Notes: generated from the sequence alone by a model not told the origin. A stretch of DNA of 64,000 nt from Delphinus delphis (GCF_949987515.2 NC_082689.1:6439501-6503500); one strand, 5' to 3'; counted from the stretch's first letter, positions 20,176 to 33,700 are shown. Numbers and translations are program-made.

Positions 20176-21058
20176 CAAAATGAGAAGACAGAGAAACACA
20201 CAGCAGATGAAGGAGCAAGGTAAAAACCCACCAGACCTAACAAATGAAGAGGAAATAGGCAGTCTACCTGAAAAGAATTCAGAGTAATGATAGCAAAGAT
20301 ATCCAAATTCTTGGAAACAGAATGGAGAAAATACAAGAAATGTTTAACAAGGACCTAGAAGAACTAAAGAGAAAACAAACAATGATGAACAACAAAAGAA
20401 ATGAAATTAAAAATTCTCTAGGAAGAATCAATAGCAGAATAACTGAGGCAGAAGAACGGATAAGTGACCTGGAAGATAAAATAGTGGAAATAATTACCAC
20501 AGAGCAGAATAAAGAGAAAAGAATGAAAAGAATTGAGGACTGTCTCAGAGATCTCTGAGACAATGTTAAATGCACCAACATTCAAATTATAGGGGTCCCA
20601 GAAGAAGAAGAGAAAAAGAAAGGGACTGAGAAAATAGTTGAAGAGATTATAGTTGAAAACTTCCCTAATATAGGAAAAGAAATAGTCAGTCAAGTCCAGG
20701 AAGTGCACAGAGTCCCATACAGGATAAATCCAAGGAGAAACATGCCAAGACACATATTAATCAAACTATCAAAAATTAAATACAAAGAAAACATATTAAA
20801 AGCAGCAAGGGAAAGGCAACAAATAACATACAAGGGAATTCCCATTACATTAACAGCTACTCTTTCAGCAGAAACTCTGCAAGCCAGAAGGGAGTGGCAG
20901 GAAATATTTAAAGTGATGAAAGGGAAAAACCTACAACCAAGATTACAGCAAGGATCTCATTCAGATTCGACGGAGAAATTAAAACCTTTACAGACAAGCA
21001 AAAGTTAAGAGAATTCAGCACAACCAAATCAGCTTTACAACAAAAGGAAGTTCTCTAG
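20176..21058 (+). pseudogene. L1 ORF1 (RNA-binding protein), broken
   Basis: Known: L1 ORF1p is a trimeric coiled-coil RNA chaperone. Here a coiled-coil-like run rich in E, K, L, N (around 20322-20558) and the conserved RRM/C-terminal block (SAETLQARREW, 20870-20900; PRRNMPRHILIKL, about 20730-20770) are present in pieces. Frame breaks: TAA near 20284, TGA at the position of the conserved tryptophan (about 20556-20558), and a frameshift before about 21000. Confidence 0.92.
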
Positions 21059-21116
21059 GCAGGAAACACAAGAGAAGGAAAAGACCTACAATAACAAACC
21101 CAAAACAATTAAGAAA

Positions 21117-24100
21117 ATGGGAATAGGAACATATATATCGATAATTACCTTAAATGTAAATGGATTAAATGCTACAACCAAAAGACATAGACTGGCTGAA
21201 CAGATACAAAAACAAGATCCGTATATATACTGTCTATAAGAGACCCACTTCAGACCTAGGGACACATACAGACTGAAAGTGAGGGGATGGAAAAAGATAT
21301 TCCATGCAAATGGAAATCAAAAGAAAGCTGGAGTAGCAATTCTCATATCAGACAAAATAGACTTTAAAATAAAGACTATTACAAGAGACAAAGAAGGACA
21401 CTACATAATGATCAAGGGATCGATCCAAGAAGAAAATATAACAATTATAAATATTTATGCACCCAACGTAGGAGCACCTCAATACATAAGGCAAATGCTA
21501 ACAGCCATAAAAGGGGAAATCGACAGTAACACAATAATAGTAGGGGACTTTAACACCCTACTTTCACCAATGGACAGATCAATCAAAATGAAAATAAATA
21601 AGGAAACACAAGCTTTAAATGATACATTAAACAAGATGGACTTAATTGATATTTATAGGACATTCCATCCAAAAACAACAGAATACATTTTCTTCTCAAG
21701 TGCTCATGGAACATTCTCCAGGATAGATCATATCTTGGGTCACAAATCAAGCCTTGGTAAATTTAAGAAAATTGACATTTAAGAAACTTTCAATTTTAAG
21801 AAAATTGAAAATTGAAATCAAGTATCTTTTCCAATCACAATGCTATGAGACTAGATGTCAATTATAGGGGAAAAAACTGTAAAAAATACAAACACATAGA
21901 GGCTAAACAATATGCTACTAAATAACCAAGAGATCACTGAAGAAATCAAAGAGGAACTCAAAAAATACCTAGAAACAAATGACAATGAAAATACGATGAC
22001 CCAAAGCCCATGGGATGCAGCAAAAGCAGTTCTAAGAAGGAAGCTTATAGCAATACAGTCCTACCTCAAGAAACAAGAAAAATCTCAAATAAACAACCTA
22101 ACCTTACACCTAAAGCAATTAGAGAAAGAAGAACAAAACAAACCCAAAGTTAGCAGATGGAAAGAAATTATAAGATCAGATCAGAAATAAATGAAAAAGA
22201 AATGAAGGAAACGATAGCAAAGATCAATAAAACTAAAAGCTGGTTCTTTGAGAAGATAAACAAAATTGATAAACCATTAGCCATATTCACCAAGAAAAAA
22301 AAGGAGAAGACTCAAATCAACAGAATTCAAAATGCAGAAGGAGAAGTAACAACTGACACTGCAGAAATACAAAGGATCATAAGAGATTACTACAAGCAAC
22401 TATATGCCAATAAAGTGGACAACCTGGAAGAAATGGACAAATTCTTAGAAAAGCACAACCTTCTGAGACTGAACCAGGAAGAAATAGAAAATATAATCAG
22501 ACCAATCACAAGCACTGAAATTGAAACTGTGGTTAAAAATCTTGCAACAAACAAAAGCCCAGGACCAGATGGATTCACAGGCGAATTCTATCAAACATTT
22601 AGAGAAGAGCGAACACTTATCCTTCTCAAACTCTTCCAAAATATAGCAGAGGGAGGAATACTTCCAAACTCATTCTACGAGGCCACCATCACCCTGATAC
22701 CAAAATCAGACCAAGACGTCACAAAAAAAGGATACTGCAGGCCAATATCACTGATGAACATAGATGCAAAAATCCTCAACAAAACACTAGCAAACAGAAT
22801 CCAACAGCACATTAAAAGGATCATATACCATGATCAAGTGGGGTTTATCCCAGCAATGCAAGGATACTTCAGTATACACCAATCAATCAATGTGATACAC
22901 CATATTAAAAAACTGAAGGGTAAAAACCATATGATCATCTCAATAGATGCAGAAAAAGCTTTCGACAAAATTCAACACCTGTTTATCAGAAAAACTCTCC
23001 AGAGAGTAGGCACAGAGGGAACTTACCTCAACATAATAAAGGCCATATATGGCAAACCCATAGCCAACATTGTTCTCAATGGTGAAAAACTGAAACCATT
23101 TCCACTAAGATCAGGAACAAGACAAGGTTGCCCACTCTCACCACTCTTATTCAACTTAGTTTTGGAAGTTTTAGCCACAGCAATCAGAGACGAAAAAGAA
23201 ATAAAAGGAATCCACATCAGAAAATAAAAAGTAAAACTGTCACTGTTTGCAGATGACATGATACTATACATAGAGAATCCTAAAGATGCTACCAGAAAAC
23301 TACTAGAGCTAATCAATGAATTTGGCAGAGTAGCAGGATACAAAATTAATGCACAGAAATCTCTTGCATTCCTATATGCTAATGATGAACAATCTGAAAG
23401 AGAAATTAAGGAAACACTCCCATTTACCACTGCAACAAAAAAATAAAATACCTAGGAATAAACCTACCTAGGGAGACAAAAGACCTGTATGCAGAAAACT
23501 ATAAGACACTGATGAAAGAAATTAAAGATAATACAAACAGATGGAGAGATATACCATGTTCTTGGATTGGAAGAATCAACACTGTGAAAATGACTCTACT
23601 ACCCAAAGCAATCTACAGATTCAATGCAATCCCTATCCAACTACCACTGACATTTTTCACAGAACTAGAACAGAAAATTGCACAATTTGTATGGAAACAC
23701 AAAAGACGCCGAATAGCCAAAGCAATCTTGAGAAAGAAAAACGGAGCTGGAGGAATCAGACTCCCTGACTTCAGACTATACTACAAAGCTACAGTAATCA
23801 AGACAGTATGGCACTGGCACAAAAACAGAAATATAGATCAATGGAACAGGATAGAAAGCCCTGAGATAAACCCACACACATATGGTCACCTTATCTTTGA
23901 TAAAGGAGGCAAGAATATAAAAATGGAGAAAAGACAGCCTCTTCAATAATTGGTGCTGAGAAAACTGGACAGCTATGTGTAAAAGAATGAAATTAGAACA
24001 CTCCCTAACACCATAAACAGAAATAAACTCAAAATGGATTAAAGACCTAAATGTAAGGCCAGACACTATAAAACTCTTAGAGGAAAACATAGGCAGAACA

Positions 24101-24969
24101 CTCTATGACATAAATCACAGCAAGATCCTTTTTGACCCACCTCCTAAAGAAATGGAAATAAAACCAAAAATAAACAAATGGGACCTAAAGAAACTTAAAA
24201 GCTTTTGCACAGCAAAGGAAACCATAAACAAGACGAAAAGACAGCACTCAGAATGGGAGAAAATATTTGCAAATGAAGCAACTTAAAAAGGATTAATCTC
24301 CAAAATTTACAAGCAGCTCATGCAGCTCAATATCAAAAAAACAAACAACCCAATCCAAAAATGGGCAGAAGACCTAAATAGACATTTCTTCAATGAAGAT
24401 ATACAGATTGCCAACAAACACATGAAAGGACGCTCAATATCACTAATCATTAGAGAAATGCAAGTCAAAACTACAATGAGGTATCATCTCACACTGGTCA
24501 GAATGGCCATCAGCAAAAAGGTCTACATACAATAAATGCTAGAGAGGGTGTGGAGAAAAGGGAACCCTGTTACACTGTTGGTGAGAATGTAAATTGATAC
24601 AGCCACTATGGAGAACAGTATGGAGGTTCCTTAAAAAACTAAAAATAGAACTACCATATGACCCAGCAATCCCGCTACTGGGCATATACCTTGAAAAAGC
24701 CATAATTCAAAAGGAGTCATGGCCCACAATGTTCATTGAAGCACTATTTACAATAGCCAGGACATGGAAGCAACCTAAGTGTCCATTGACAGATGATGGA
24801 TAAAGAAATGTGGCACACATATACAATGGAATATTACTCAACCATAAAAAGAAATGAAATTGAGTTATTTGTAGTGAGGTGGATGGACCTAGAGTCTGTC
24901 ATACAGAGTGAAGTAAGTCAGAAAGAGAAAAACAAACACCGTATGCTAACACTTATATATGGAATCTAA
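21117..24969 (+). pseudogene. L1 ORF2 (endonuclease-reverse transcriptase), broken
   Basis: The start MGIGTYISIITLNVNGLNA is typical. Endonuclease motifs VGDFNTLLSPMDR (about 21540-21580) and SRIDHILGHKSS (about 21718-21755) and the reverse transcriptase core FADDM (23246-23260) are recognisable, as is the final [30 protein letters not shown] region. Damage includes TAA at 21237-21239 just before the ETHF motif, a stop after a short local duplication at 21780, frameshifts near 22160 and 23450, and TAA at 23225-23227 shortly before FADDM. It ends ...IYGI-stop at 24967-24969. Confidence 0.95.
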
Positions 24970-25340
24970 AAAAAAAAAAAAAAAAAAAAAATGTTCTGAA
25001 GAACCTAGGGGCAGGACAGGAATAAAGACACAGACGTAGAGAATGGACTTGAGGACATGGGGAGGGGGAAGGGTAAGCTGGGATGAAGTGAGAGAGTGGC
25101 ATGGACATATATACACTACCAAATGTAAAATAGCTAGTGGGAAGCAGCCGCATAGCACAGGGAGATCAGCTCCATGCTTTGTGACCACCTGGAGGGGTGG
25201 GATAGGGAGGGTGGAAGGGATTTGTAAGAGGGAGGGGATATGGGGAAATATGTGTACGTGTAGCTGATTCACTTTGTTATACAGCAGAAACTAACACAGC
25301 AATGTAAAGCAATTATACTCCAATAAAGATGTTAAAAAAT
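24970..25340 (+). other. L1 3' UTR with internal A tract and poly-A signal
   Basis: Begins in a run of A (24968-24991), then a G-rich stretch (gacatggggagggggaaggg, 25056-25075), and ends with aataaag (25322-25328) 12 bp before the end of the element. The same 3' UTR type is seen in the fragments at 53334-53780. Confidence 0.9.
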
Positions 25341-25807
25341 AAATTCTGTGTCACTAAGTGAAGAGTAGAGTATAGATTTTCTCATGCAGCCTCTGGAAAT
25401 TTATATAAAATTTATCACAGGAAGCTCAATGAGCAATTAGAAAAAGGTTGAATAAAGATGGGTGGACATCCGTATCATAGACTAATACAGTTCATTGCTA
25501 TCATCTTGATCATTTCTCTTAAGATAGTTTCTTTTCATCTTGCTCGTCTCTACAGTAATATTAGTTGAGAAAAAAAATCACTAAATTTAGAGCAAGTATA
25601 AACCAAATCTTCATCTGATTCATAAACCATAGAGTTTGCAGCTATCTTCTAATTTCTTATAATAGCCTGGTGTCTAAACTCCTGAACTCCATTGTCAAGA
25701 GGATGGCCGATAGTCATCTTTTCCATGTTCTGGAAATGTGAATAGTATTGTTACTTTTATTTTATAGGGGACAGCATGTTTATTTGCAAGCAAAGTAGTA
25801 GAAATCA

Positions 25808-25995
25808 GAAGTTCTCAAAGTGTGGTCCCCAGACCAGCAGCTTCAGTAACACCTGGGAACTTACTGAAAATGCAAATTCTCAAACCCCAACCCAGACCTA
25901 CTATAACACAAACCCTAAGGAGAAGACCAAGCCATAGGTGTTTCACAAATCCTCCAGGGGATTCTGATGCACACTCAAATGTAAGAACCACTGGT
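25808..25995 (+). repeat. MER5A-like (hAT-Charlie) element
   Basis: Starts agaagttctcaaagtgtggt and ends taagaaccactgg, the inverted ends typical of MER5A, with the internal phrase atgcaaattctcaaacccca. Confidence 0.8.
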
Positions 25996-25999
25996 GTAG

Positions 26000-26225
26000 A
26001 GCAATGGTCCTCAGCCAGGGGTGAGTTTGCCCTCTAGGACATTTGACAACGTCTGGAAACATTTTCAGTTGTCAACAGCTAGGGGAGAGGGTGTCACTGG
26101 GCATCTAGTGGGTAGAAGCAAAAGACGCTGCTGGCCACCCTACAAGGCACAGGCCAGACTCCCCCATAACAGAGGATCCAAGTCCAAAATGTCAGTAGCT
26201 CCAAGGTTGAGAAATCCTGGTGGAA
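26000..26225 (+). repeat. Second small hAT-like MER element
   Basis: Starts atggtcctcagccaggggtg and ends ccaaggttgagaaatcctgg with internal atttgacaacgtctggaaac. This is a common mammalian nonautonomous DNA element; exact subfamily not determined. Confidence 0.65.
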
Positions 26226-26836
26226 GGAAAGAACCTTGATCAGCAACCCTGAGTTTTAATCACAGTTTCCTATTCATTTTCATCTATTATTTTATTTTGT
26301 TTTCAGGGTTTTGTGTCTTACAGATGATTTTATTTTTATTTTAAACCCACTCAACTTGGTTTCTACCAGTGTCATCTTTAGAAGGTCTTCCTCCAGCTTA
26401 GAATCACATAAATGTTTACCTATGTGTTACGATTTCCCTTTTTACATTTAAATAGTTAATCCATTTAGAATGAATTTTGATAAAAGTTGTGAAGTAATGA
26501 TCTAACAATTTCTTTATTGTATTAAAACTCTTTGTACCTGGAATATACAAAATCACTTCTATTTCTTGACCAAGCCATGGCTAAGAGGATGTGCTTCACC
26601 AAAACAAGGGAATTAACTAAGCAAAAGGAAGGATCAGTTTGAATCAGCTTCATTCTTGTGTGCCCAAAAATTTAATGCCAGATTAAATAAGATGGACGTT
26701 TATTTCTCACATTAATAAATAAATAAAAGTGTGGCAATAAGCAGACCAGTGCTTGTTTCGTGGCTCTGTAATTAATTATTAGTGACCTAGACTCCTTCAG
26801 GAAGCCCTTGTCATTATGATCCAGTATGGCTGCTGG

Positions 26837-26961
26837 GGGAGTTTGGGGGAGAATGGATACATACACATGCATGTATGGCTGAGTCCCTTTACTGTGCACC
26901 TGAGACTATCACAACATTGTTAATCAGCTATACTCCAATATAAAATAAAAAGTTTAAAAAA
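26837..26961 (+). mobile_element. Short L1 3' fragment with target duplication
   Basis: Matches the L1 3' end (gtatggctgagtcccttta, then aatcagctatactccaatat and an A-rich tail). A perfect 11-bp duplication atggctgctgg lies at 26826-26836 and 26962-26972, so this is a severely 5'-truncated insertion. Confidence 0.9.
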
Positions 26962-27299
26962 ATGGCTGCTGGAGCTCCAGCCATCACATTCTATTCCATG
27001 CAGCATGATGAAGAAAAAGACAAAAATGGGTGAGCCTCTTCTCTTTAAGAACACTTTCTAAAGGTCACATCCGTTATGGCTTACATCTCCTTGGCCAAAA
27101 ATAATTTACAGAGCCCACCTGCTGCAAAGGAGGCTAGGAAATGTAATCCATTAACTAGGTGAATAGATAGCTTACAGTGTCAGCCAGGAATGTCAGTATA
27201 CATCCAAGATCACATAAATATATGCAAAATGGCAACAGTGATGAAGACCCTCAGAGGAGAGCTCGATGGCATCACAGAGTTATGCATATCATAGTGGGA

Positions 27300-28050
27300 G
27301 CTACAAGAGCGTGACGAGGCAAGGAAGAGACTCCCAGGCAGACGGGACAGAACGAGCAAAGGCCCTGGGGCCGGAGGGAGGATGTCAGCCCTGAGTGGGG
27401 AAATCACACAGTTTTCCCAAGACTGTTGACTGTTTCACGCTTGTTGTCACAGACTAATCATTAATAGCATCCCTCTTCCCTCTCAGTAGTGTCAGAGTTC
27501 AGGGAACGTGCATCAGAAGATGCTGTAGAAAGATAAATGGGACCAGAGTAGGCTTTAGCCTTGCAGTCTGTGCTAACAACCTGGGTCATTATCCCAAGAG
27601 CGACGGGGAGCTCTTTGAGGGTTTTGAACAAGAGCATCACATGAGCAGGTTTTCATTTTGAAGAGATCACTTCGGTCTCGATACAGAGAAGAATTTCGAG
27701 GAGGTGACCAGGTGATCCGGGAGGGGTCAGAATCTATGACTGTGGTTCAGGCAGAGAAGACAGTGGCTTGGATGCGGGTAGTAAGGTGAGACAAAGTTAG
27801 ATTTAAGTGGAGAAAGGGACGTGGTTAGACTCAAGATACTCAGAGGGTACAAAGACAGGCTATGACGTGGGGGGAAAGAGAGCCTCAGTAGTGATGCTAG
27901 GACTTCTGTCTGGCACAATCGCAGGAAACATCAGTGAAGGTAAGGAGAGATGCTAGCTAGGCAGTGGGATGAGCTGGGATGAGCTCAGGTGGGAAGTACG
28001 GGCTGCAGCTGTACACCTGGGAATCAGTGTCACCTGGATGGTAGCTGAAG
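27300..28050 (+). repeat. Ancient dispersed repeat, same family as near 10360
   Basis: Contains gagggttttgaacaagagca tcacatgagcagg and cttggatgcgggtagtaagg, phrases shared with the pieces at 10360, 32730 and 62190. Family not named. Confidence 0.45.
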
Positions 28051-28825
28051 CTGTGGGTGTGAAGGAGGGGACCCGGGCACATGAGGAGAGAGCTGCGGAT
28101 GGAGCCTAGGAAAGTCAACGTGAATAGAGGAGTAGAGCAGGGCGAGTTTCAAAGGCGACTGAGAAAGTGCTGACAGAGGCAGGGAGAAACCCGAGACTGC
28201 GGTTCCAGAAAGCCAAGAGAAGAGAGGTCACAGCAAAACGCCGCCAGATGGAAGACACGGGGCCCAGTGATGACCCTCGGGAGACGAGGGGTGTGGGGCC
28301 AGCTGCAGGAGGCTCAGCCGTGCGCAAGAGGGAGGGAAACGGAGGCCATAAGTCCGGGAACATCTGTGAGGTTTCAGACTGTGAGAGGGAGGGGACAGGA
28401 GGCCCGGGGGAAGGTGGAGGGCAGGGCTGCTCTATTCTGAGGGTAGGAAAGGTGGAAGCAAGTGGAAATATTCCAGGGAGAAGGGAAAAGCAAGGAGGAG
28501 GAGTAAGCAATCCTAGAAGGTTCCTGAGAAGCCCGGGGGGAGGAGTCCAAAGCGCAGGAGGAAGGAATCGACTTGGAAAAGACAAAGGGCAGTGGGAAGG
28601 AAGGATAAAAGCCAGCCCAGTGGGCGGGGGTGTCTGCAAATCTGGAAGAGGGAGCTGAGTGAGCGCCCATGGGAGTGAGGGTGGGGGGAGTAGGAAGTCT
28701 GTTTGCCAAGAGCAAAGAAGGGGATGGAGGTAGAAGGGGAGCCGAGGTTTCACGGTGGTCTGAGGTGGCCACTGCAGAGAGTGGTGGGACAGAGGAAAAC
28801 AAGGAGGGTTCCAGGTGGTTTGTAT

Positions 28826-28998
28826 GTACGTGCACACATGTAACATGCACGCCCATGCACACACACCCATACACATGCACACACGTACATGCACACAGGC
28901 ACACATGCACATGAACACATGCACACCCATACACACACGCACATACATGCACACGCACACATGTGCATGCACATGCACACACGCATGCACACACTGGC
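28826..28998. repeat. Imperfect CA/GCAC-rich simple repeat
   Basis: About 170 bp made of CACA, ATGCAC and ACACGC units with frequent interruptions. It generates long, low-complexity His/Thr or Cys/Val frames on both strands that are not genes. Confidence 0.95.
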
Positions 28999-30533
28999 CA
29001 AGACCCAAAGTCTCTCCACACTCCGTAAACGCTCTCTCACATCCAGGCCTCCCTCCTCCTTTCTTCTGGCCTGCCTGGTCTCTGTCCCCTCATTTTCCCA
29101 TCCCTGGGCTCATTCCCACAAGATGCGGCCTGAGGAGCCCTCTGAAGGCTGGGCGGATGGTGAGAGGGAAGAACGCTGCCAGCACCCCACATTTCATACC
29201 CATCCTCTCGTCCCCGTCACATTTACAGAAATAAGTTCGAAGCAATCGAAATGACCAAGAAGAGGAAGCTCTTCAGTGTTCTGGCCAAAGCCAAGCTCTG
29301 CTCATCTGTCCAGGGAGCAGCAAATGCTGGTGTTTCAGAGAGGGGACAACCTGGGTAAGAGTTTAGCTCAACTCCTCCTTTTTCTCATAAGGAGGCCGAA
29401 GCGCAGGGAAGTTTAAGGGCTGCATCTCAGCTGCGCGTGTCCGCATTCCTTGATGATTAATCTGAGCACACTGGACACAGAGACCCTGAGCGCTTGATGA
29501 AAGTGGATTATCTCCCTTCTCTGAACTCAAAACTGCTTGCACCCAAGTCAAAGGCACCTCAAGTCTGAATATGAAAGCCTCTCTTTTTAACTGGGGGAGA
29601 AATCGTGTCACTTCATTTCAGAAGGATCCGAAGAGGAAATCTCATGAAGAAGGGACACAGCCCAGGATTCTGGAGCTGGAACGCCGAGTGCTCTCAGGAG
29701 TGGGAGGAAATTATTCTCCTGATCTGGAAACAACTCTCACTTGGAATGAGAGTCTCTTGCTTCCAGACACTCCAAGGACAGCAGGGGTCAGAGCCTGGGG
29801 CTTTGATGGGTAGAGAGTGGGGGGAGGCCCGCAGGGAGCGAGGGTGCTGGTTGTGCCTGGGCTGTCCCGGGGGAGCTGGGCTGTTAGGGAAACCCACGGG
29901 GGTGCTGCGACCAGCGCCAGGACACCCGAGTGTCTTCAGTTCTGGGTCACTGAAAGCACACGGCTCCTTAAGCGTCCACAAATCGCCTGATCTGCCTGAA
30001 AGAAACTGACAGTGGGGCTTCAAAGAAAATCCATTTCTGGAATAATAAGAGAGTGCTGCAGCTTCCACTGAGCAGATTCAAGGCAAAGCCGAGGGCGCCC
30101 AGGGGATTTTCACTTTGCAGCGGGGGGTGGGGGGTTGTCTGTGCCTGGAGGTTGAACCAGGGGATGTGAGAGGTGAAATTGGAGGCAAAAGCCCTCTCCG
30201 TCAGCCTAGAAGGGCAGCCTTGCTTCTATTCTTCACCCATCTCGGAGAAAAATTAAGTAGACGTCAGAGCCATCTGCCAGCGCTGAACTGAAAGAAGGGA
30301 GACAAAGAGGAAGGGAGGGGATGGTAGAGCCCTGGGGGGAGGATGAAGGGCGGTAGGAAACAAGGACAGAGACCATCGCTATTTAACCCCGCTGAGCTGG
30401 AGTCACAGCAGGGCTGTAACACTAGGTATTTGTTCTTTTGTACTCACTTAAAAGCAGAAAGGCAAATGAGCACATGAGGTTTCGCTTTCATCCACACAAA
30501 ATTACTGCAAACACTATTCCCCCACCTCATAAC

Positions 30534-30748
30534 TGTGTGTGTGTGTGCTTATATACATGTATGTGTGTATATACATGTATGTGTGCATGTGTGTGCATGC
30601 ATGTGTGTATATACACATGTATGTGTGCGTATATGCGTGTGCGTATACATGCATGTGTATATATGCGTGCGTGTGTGCGCGTATATGCATGTGTATGCAT
30701 GTACGTGTGTGCGCGTATATATACATGTATGTGTGTGCGTGTACACAT
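30534..30748. repeat. Alternating purine-pyrimidine TG/TA/CG tract
   Basis: A mix of TGTG, TATA, ACATGTAT and GCGC units. From about 30550 to 30748 purine and pyrimidine alternate without a break. Such sequence is prone to left-handed Z-DNA and, with its self-complementary parts, to cruciform folding. It is in intergenic DNA. Confidence 0.95.
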
Positions 30749-33700
30749 TATACTAACGCTCTTAATTTGGGAGCTATATCCTTTTTGCTTATTTTTAAAA
30801 TAAAAACAAGTGTTCTTCTGTGTGAAAAATTCACCCTGGGGTTGAGGGTGGGAAGGAGCCGTTGAGGGTGTGCCCTGGCTCCCCCTACACCGGGTCCCCT
30901 GCACCCCTGCAGGAAGCCCGCATTCTCTTTATCTTATGAGGGTGGTTCCCTGGAGGTGTTTGCTCCTTTTCATTTTTCCCCAGCAAAAACTTTCCTGCCA
31001 CATGAGGGCAAATTTCACAGGATCACCACATGGTGAAACATTGTGCCGAGAACACAATTCAGAACTTAAAGGAAGTTAATGAGGGACCCACAGGTACGAG
31101 GCTAACATCAGTGGGCCGGGGCTGCTTGCCAGGCTCGGGTCTAGGTATACTCCAGGGTCAGGATATGAACCCGGGCAAGCTGGTTCAAGTTTATGCTCTC
31201 AACCACTCGCCTGCCCCTGCATGTGTTCCCTCTGCCTCAAACAAGCCCCACCTGTCCTGCACCAAACCTCTTTATCGCTCTGCTTGTTCTGGGGGTCCCT
31301 CCTGCTCCCTCCCCCAGAGCTAGGTTGGGAGCCCCTCGTATCTGCCCCCTGCCCCGGTCATCACCCAAGACTCAGGACTCCCTGCAGACAGTAAGATCCC
31401 CGGGGACAGGGTTAGGGTGATATCCAAGCATGGTAAGGCACACAGTGTATGTGTCTGAGTGCACAAATTAATGCAATGGTGAAAAAGACCTGGTCTTTGC
31501 CCTACAAGAGCTCCAATCCAGTGGGAGGACAGATCCCTACACGATGACCATGACACCTTATGGACAGGCTGCAAGGGCTGCCGTCAAGTTTATAAATCGG
31601 GTTCCAAACTCACATGGGGAAGGACTGGTGACCTCTGCCTGGGGTGCAAGAAAAGGGCAGGATGGTGCTTAATTGGGAATGAGTCATATTTTAACAGCCA
31701 AGAAGGGAGGAGGAGAAACACTAATGAGGAAACCACATGGAGAGTGGTGACTAATTCAATCCAACCACACAGGCGCCTGATTGAGCTCCAGCAATAGACC
31801 AGGCATCATCTAGATGCAGTGAGCCAAACAAACTGGGAACACAAAGCCCTTCCCCCCCGAATGTCAGAGAGAGGGAGGGAGGGAGACCCGAAACAGACCA
31901 TGGCGGGAACTGTTAACCACACACGCCCAGCCAGGATGCCCAGACAAGCAGGAGGTCAGTGAGGGAGGTGTTCTTCATCCAGCTCTGGGCTGCTGGAGGG
32001 GCTGGGGCTGGCCAGGGCCCGTGGCCTTGAGAAGTCCCTCTCTAGCACACAGCTGACCCACAGATGTTCTCATCTTCTGCACAGCCAGGAGGTAGAAGAG
32101 TTGGGAAGCTCTCTTAGGACAGAGCTGCTCTGGGAGCGGAGGATCAGGCAGGCTTTCTGAAGAAGGGGATTCCCAAGCTGGGCCCTGATGATAGAGTAAG
32201 AGTTCACCAGAAAGCAAGGTGGAGGAGATTTTGAACAAAGGAGCAGCTAAGAGTGGTGACAATAAAGAGCGCTAACCTTCACTGAGCAGCTAGGACGTGC
32301 CAGCCAGGACCTTAGCACCTCTTCAGTTGTCTCATTTAATCCTCCCACCCCTCTGAGGGGAAGGAGTCATTTTACAGATGAGTAAATTGAGGCACAGAGA
32401 GTTTAATAACCTTCCCAAAGTCACACAGCCAGCAAGCAGTGAAACTGGGATTCACAGCAAGGTAAATGTGTCCTGTATTTCCAAACCATGGCACTCCACT
32501 GCTACCCATTAGAAGACCCATTAAGGCACATGACAAAAGAGGTGAAAAAATCCAGGGGGAAGGCAGGACCACATAAGCAGTGTGGCTTTCCTGGGATGCA
32601 GAATGCTGGGCAGCCAGTGGTAAGAAACGGGCTGGGAGGAGGACACAGCATTCAGCTCAGAACAGGACAGCCACATGGACTTTAGGGACAAGGCAGGGAG
32701 GTCACGTCATGTGTCTGCAGGGGTGGATGAGGGGCAGGCTGCCCATGTCATAAGCTCCCTTTTGGGGATTTGGGCAGAAATTAAATGGGGAGCCACTGAA
32801 GACTCATGAGCAGGGGACAGGATGCTCCGTGAGGAGGATCAAGAAGATACCTCTCAGGCAGTGCCGAGAATGAGGAGGAGACGTGAGGGCAGTGATGGAG
32901 ACAGGTGTTGGAAGGGCACTGCTGTGGTCCAGCGTGACAGGAGCCCGAGGCATGACGTGCTCCGTAGTCCCAATGACCGTGTGTGCTCTGTCTGCTGCCG
33001 TGATTGCTTCCTGGTTTGTATATTTCTTTCCTGACGATTGGTGCCCTCACAGGGAGGGGCTCCCAAGAACTGCGCCCTGCACACCCCTTAACATGCCCCT
33101 CCTAGCCTGCACCTTTTTGCTGTGTCCCATCTCAATAAATCTGCCTCAGTTTTCCCCCGAGCAACTTCAGACACCTCAGCCCTGCGTGTGCACATCAATT
33201 AGTGACCCGCTTCAGACACTTGGGCCTCCCTCTCTACCCCAGGGAACTTCTCAAGGCACTTATCAGTTACAGACACAGAGGAATTCGGGGGAAGCCCATC
33301 TCCTGCCTCTGCTGCACAAGCAGATGCCTCTTGAACCCTTCCACCCATGCAGGTCTCTCCTGGGGCTGCAGCCCACTGCCTCTGCGCGCGGCAGGCTGTC
33401 TGTCGCGTCAAGTTCCTGTTTCTTAAATCAATGTCCTCGAATGGGTTGTAAGACGGTGGAGGGCAGAGCCTCCTGCTTTTTGATTTTTTTAAATTTTTAT
33501 GTTTTACTTATTTTATTCTGGGTCCCCAGGAAGTGCTCACAGTGGACACAGTGACAACACATTGCACATTATGAAAAAATGAGGGATATTTCTCCCAGTC
33601 AAACAGGACTTCTGCCGGGGGAAAAAGCATTGATTAAAAACTTGAGGCTATAAATGTGTGCGTGCAGTCCCGAAGCCCCAGCCTGATCCTAAATGAACTA

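Larger units (their letters stand above)
19539..25340 (+). mobile_element. Near-full-length, inactive L1 with target-site duplication
   Basis: The flanking sequence aaattctgtgtc occurs at 19527-19538 and 25341-25352, so one insertion accounts for the whole 5.8 kb. Order: 5' UTR remnant (19539 to about 20175), ORF1 (20176-21058), ORF2 (21117-24969), 3' UTR (24970-25340) ending aataaagatgttaaaaaat. Both frames contain stops and frameshifts, so it cannot move by itself. It lies between SPP2 and TRPM8, opposite to their strand. Confidence 0.96.
25353..30530. other. Intergenic region between L1 and the TG-rich tract
   Basis: No gene seen. It contains small hAT-like elements (25808-26225), an L1 tail (26837-26961), an ancient unnamed repeat (27300-28050), a purine-rich G+C-rich stretch (28050-28800), an imperfect CA-rich tract (28826-28998) and a MIR-like piece near 29380. 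The long open frames at 28115-29021 reflect purine bias and the CA tract. Confidence 0.65.

Noticed and set aside
19539..25340. Active L1
   Set aside because: ORF1 and ORF2 both have several stops and frameshifts, so it cannot encode working proteins.
28115..29021. Long minus-strand open frames (up to 297 codons)
   Set aside because: They consist of Cys/Val/His runs from a CA-rich simple repeat joined to purine-rich, low-stop sequence. No domain, splice or homology support.
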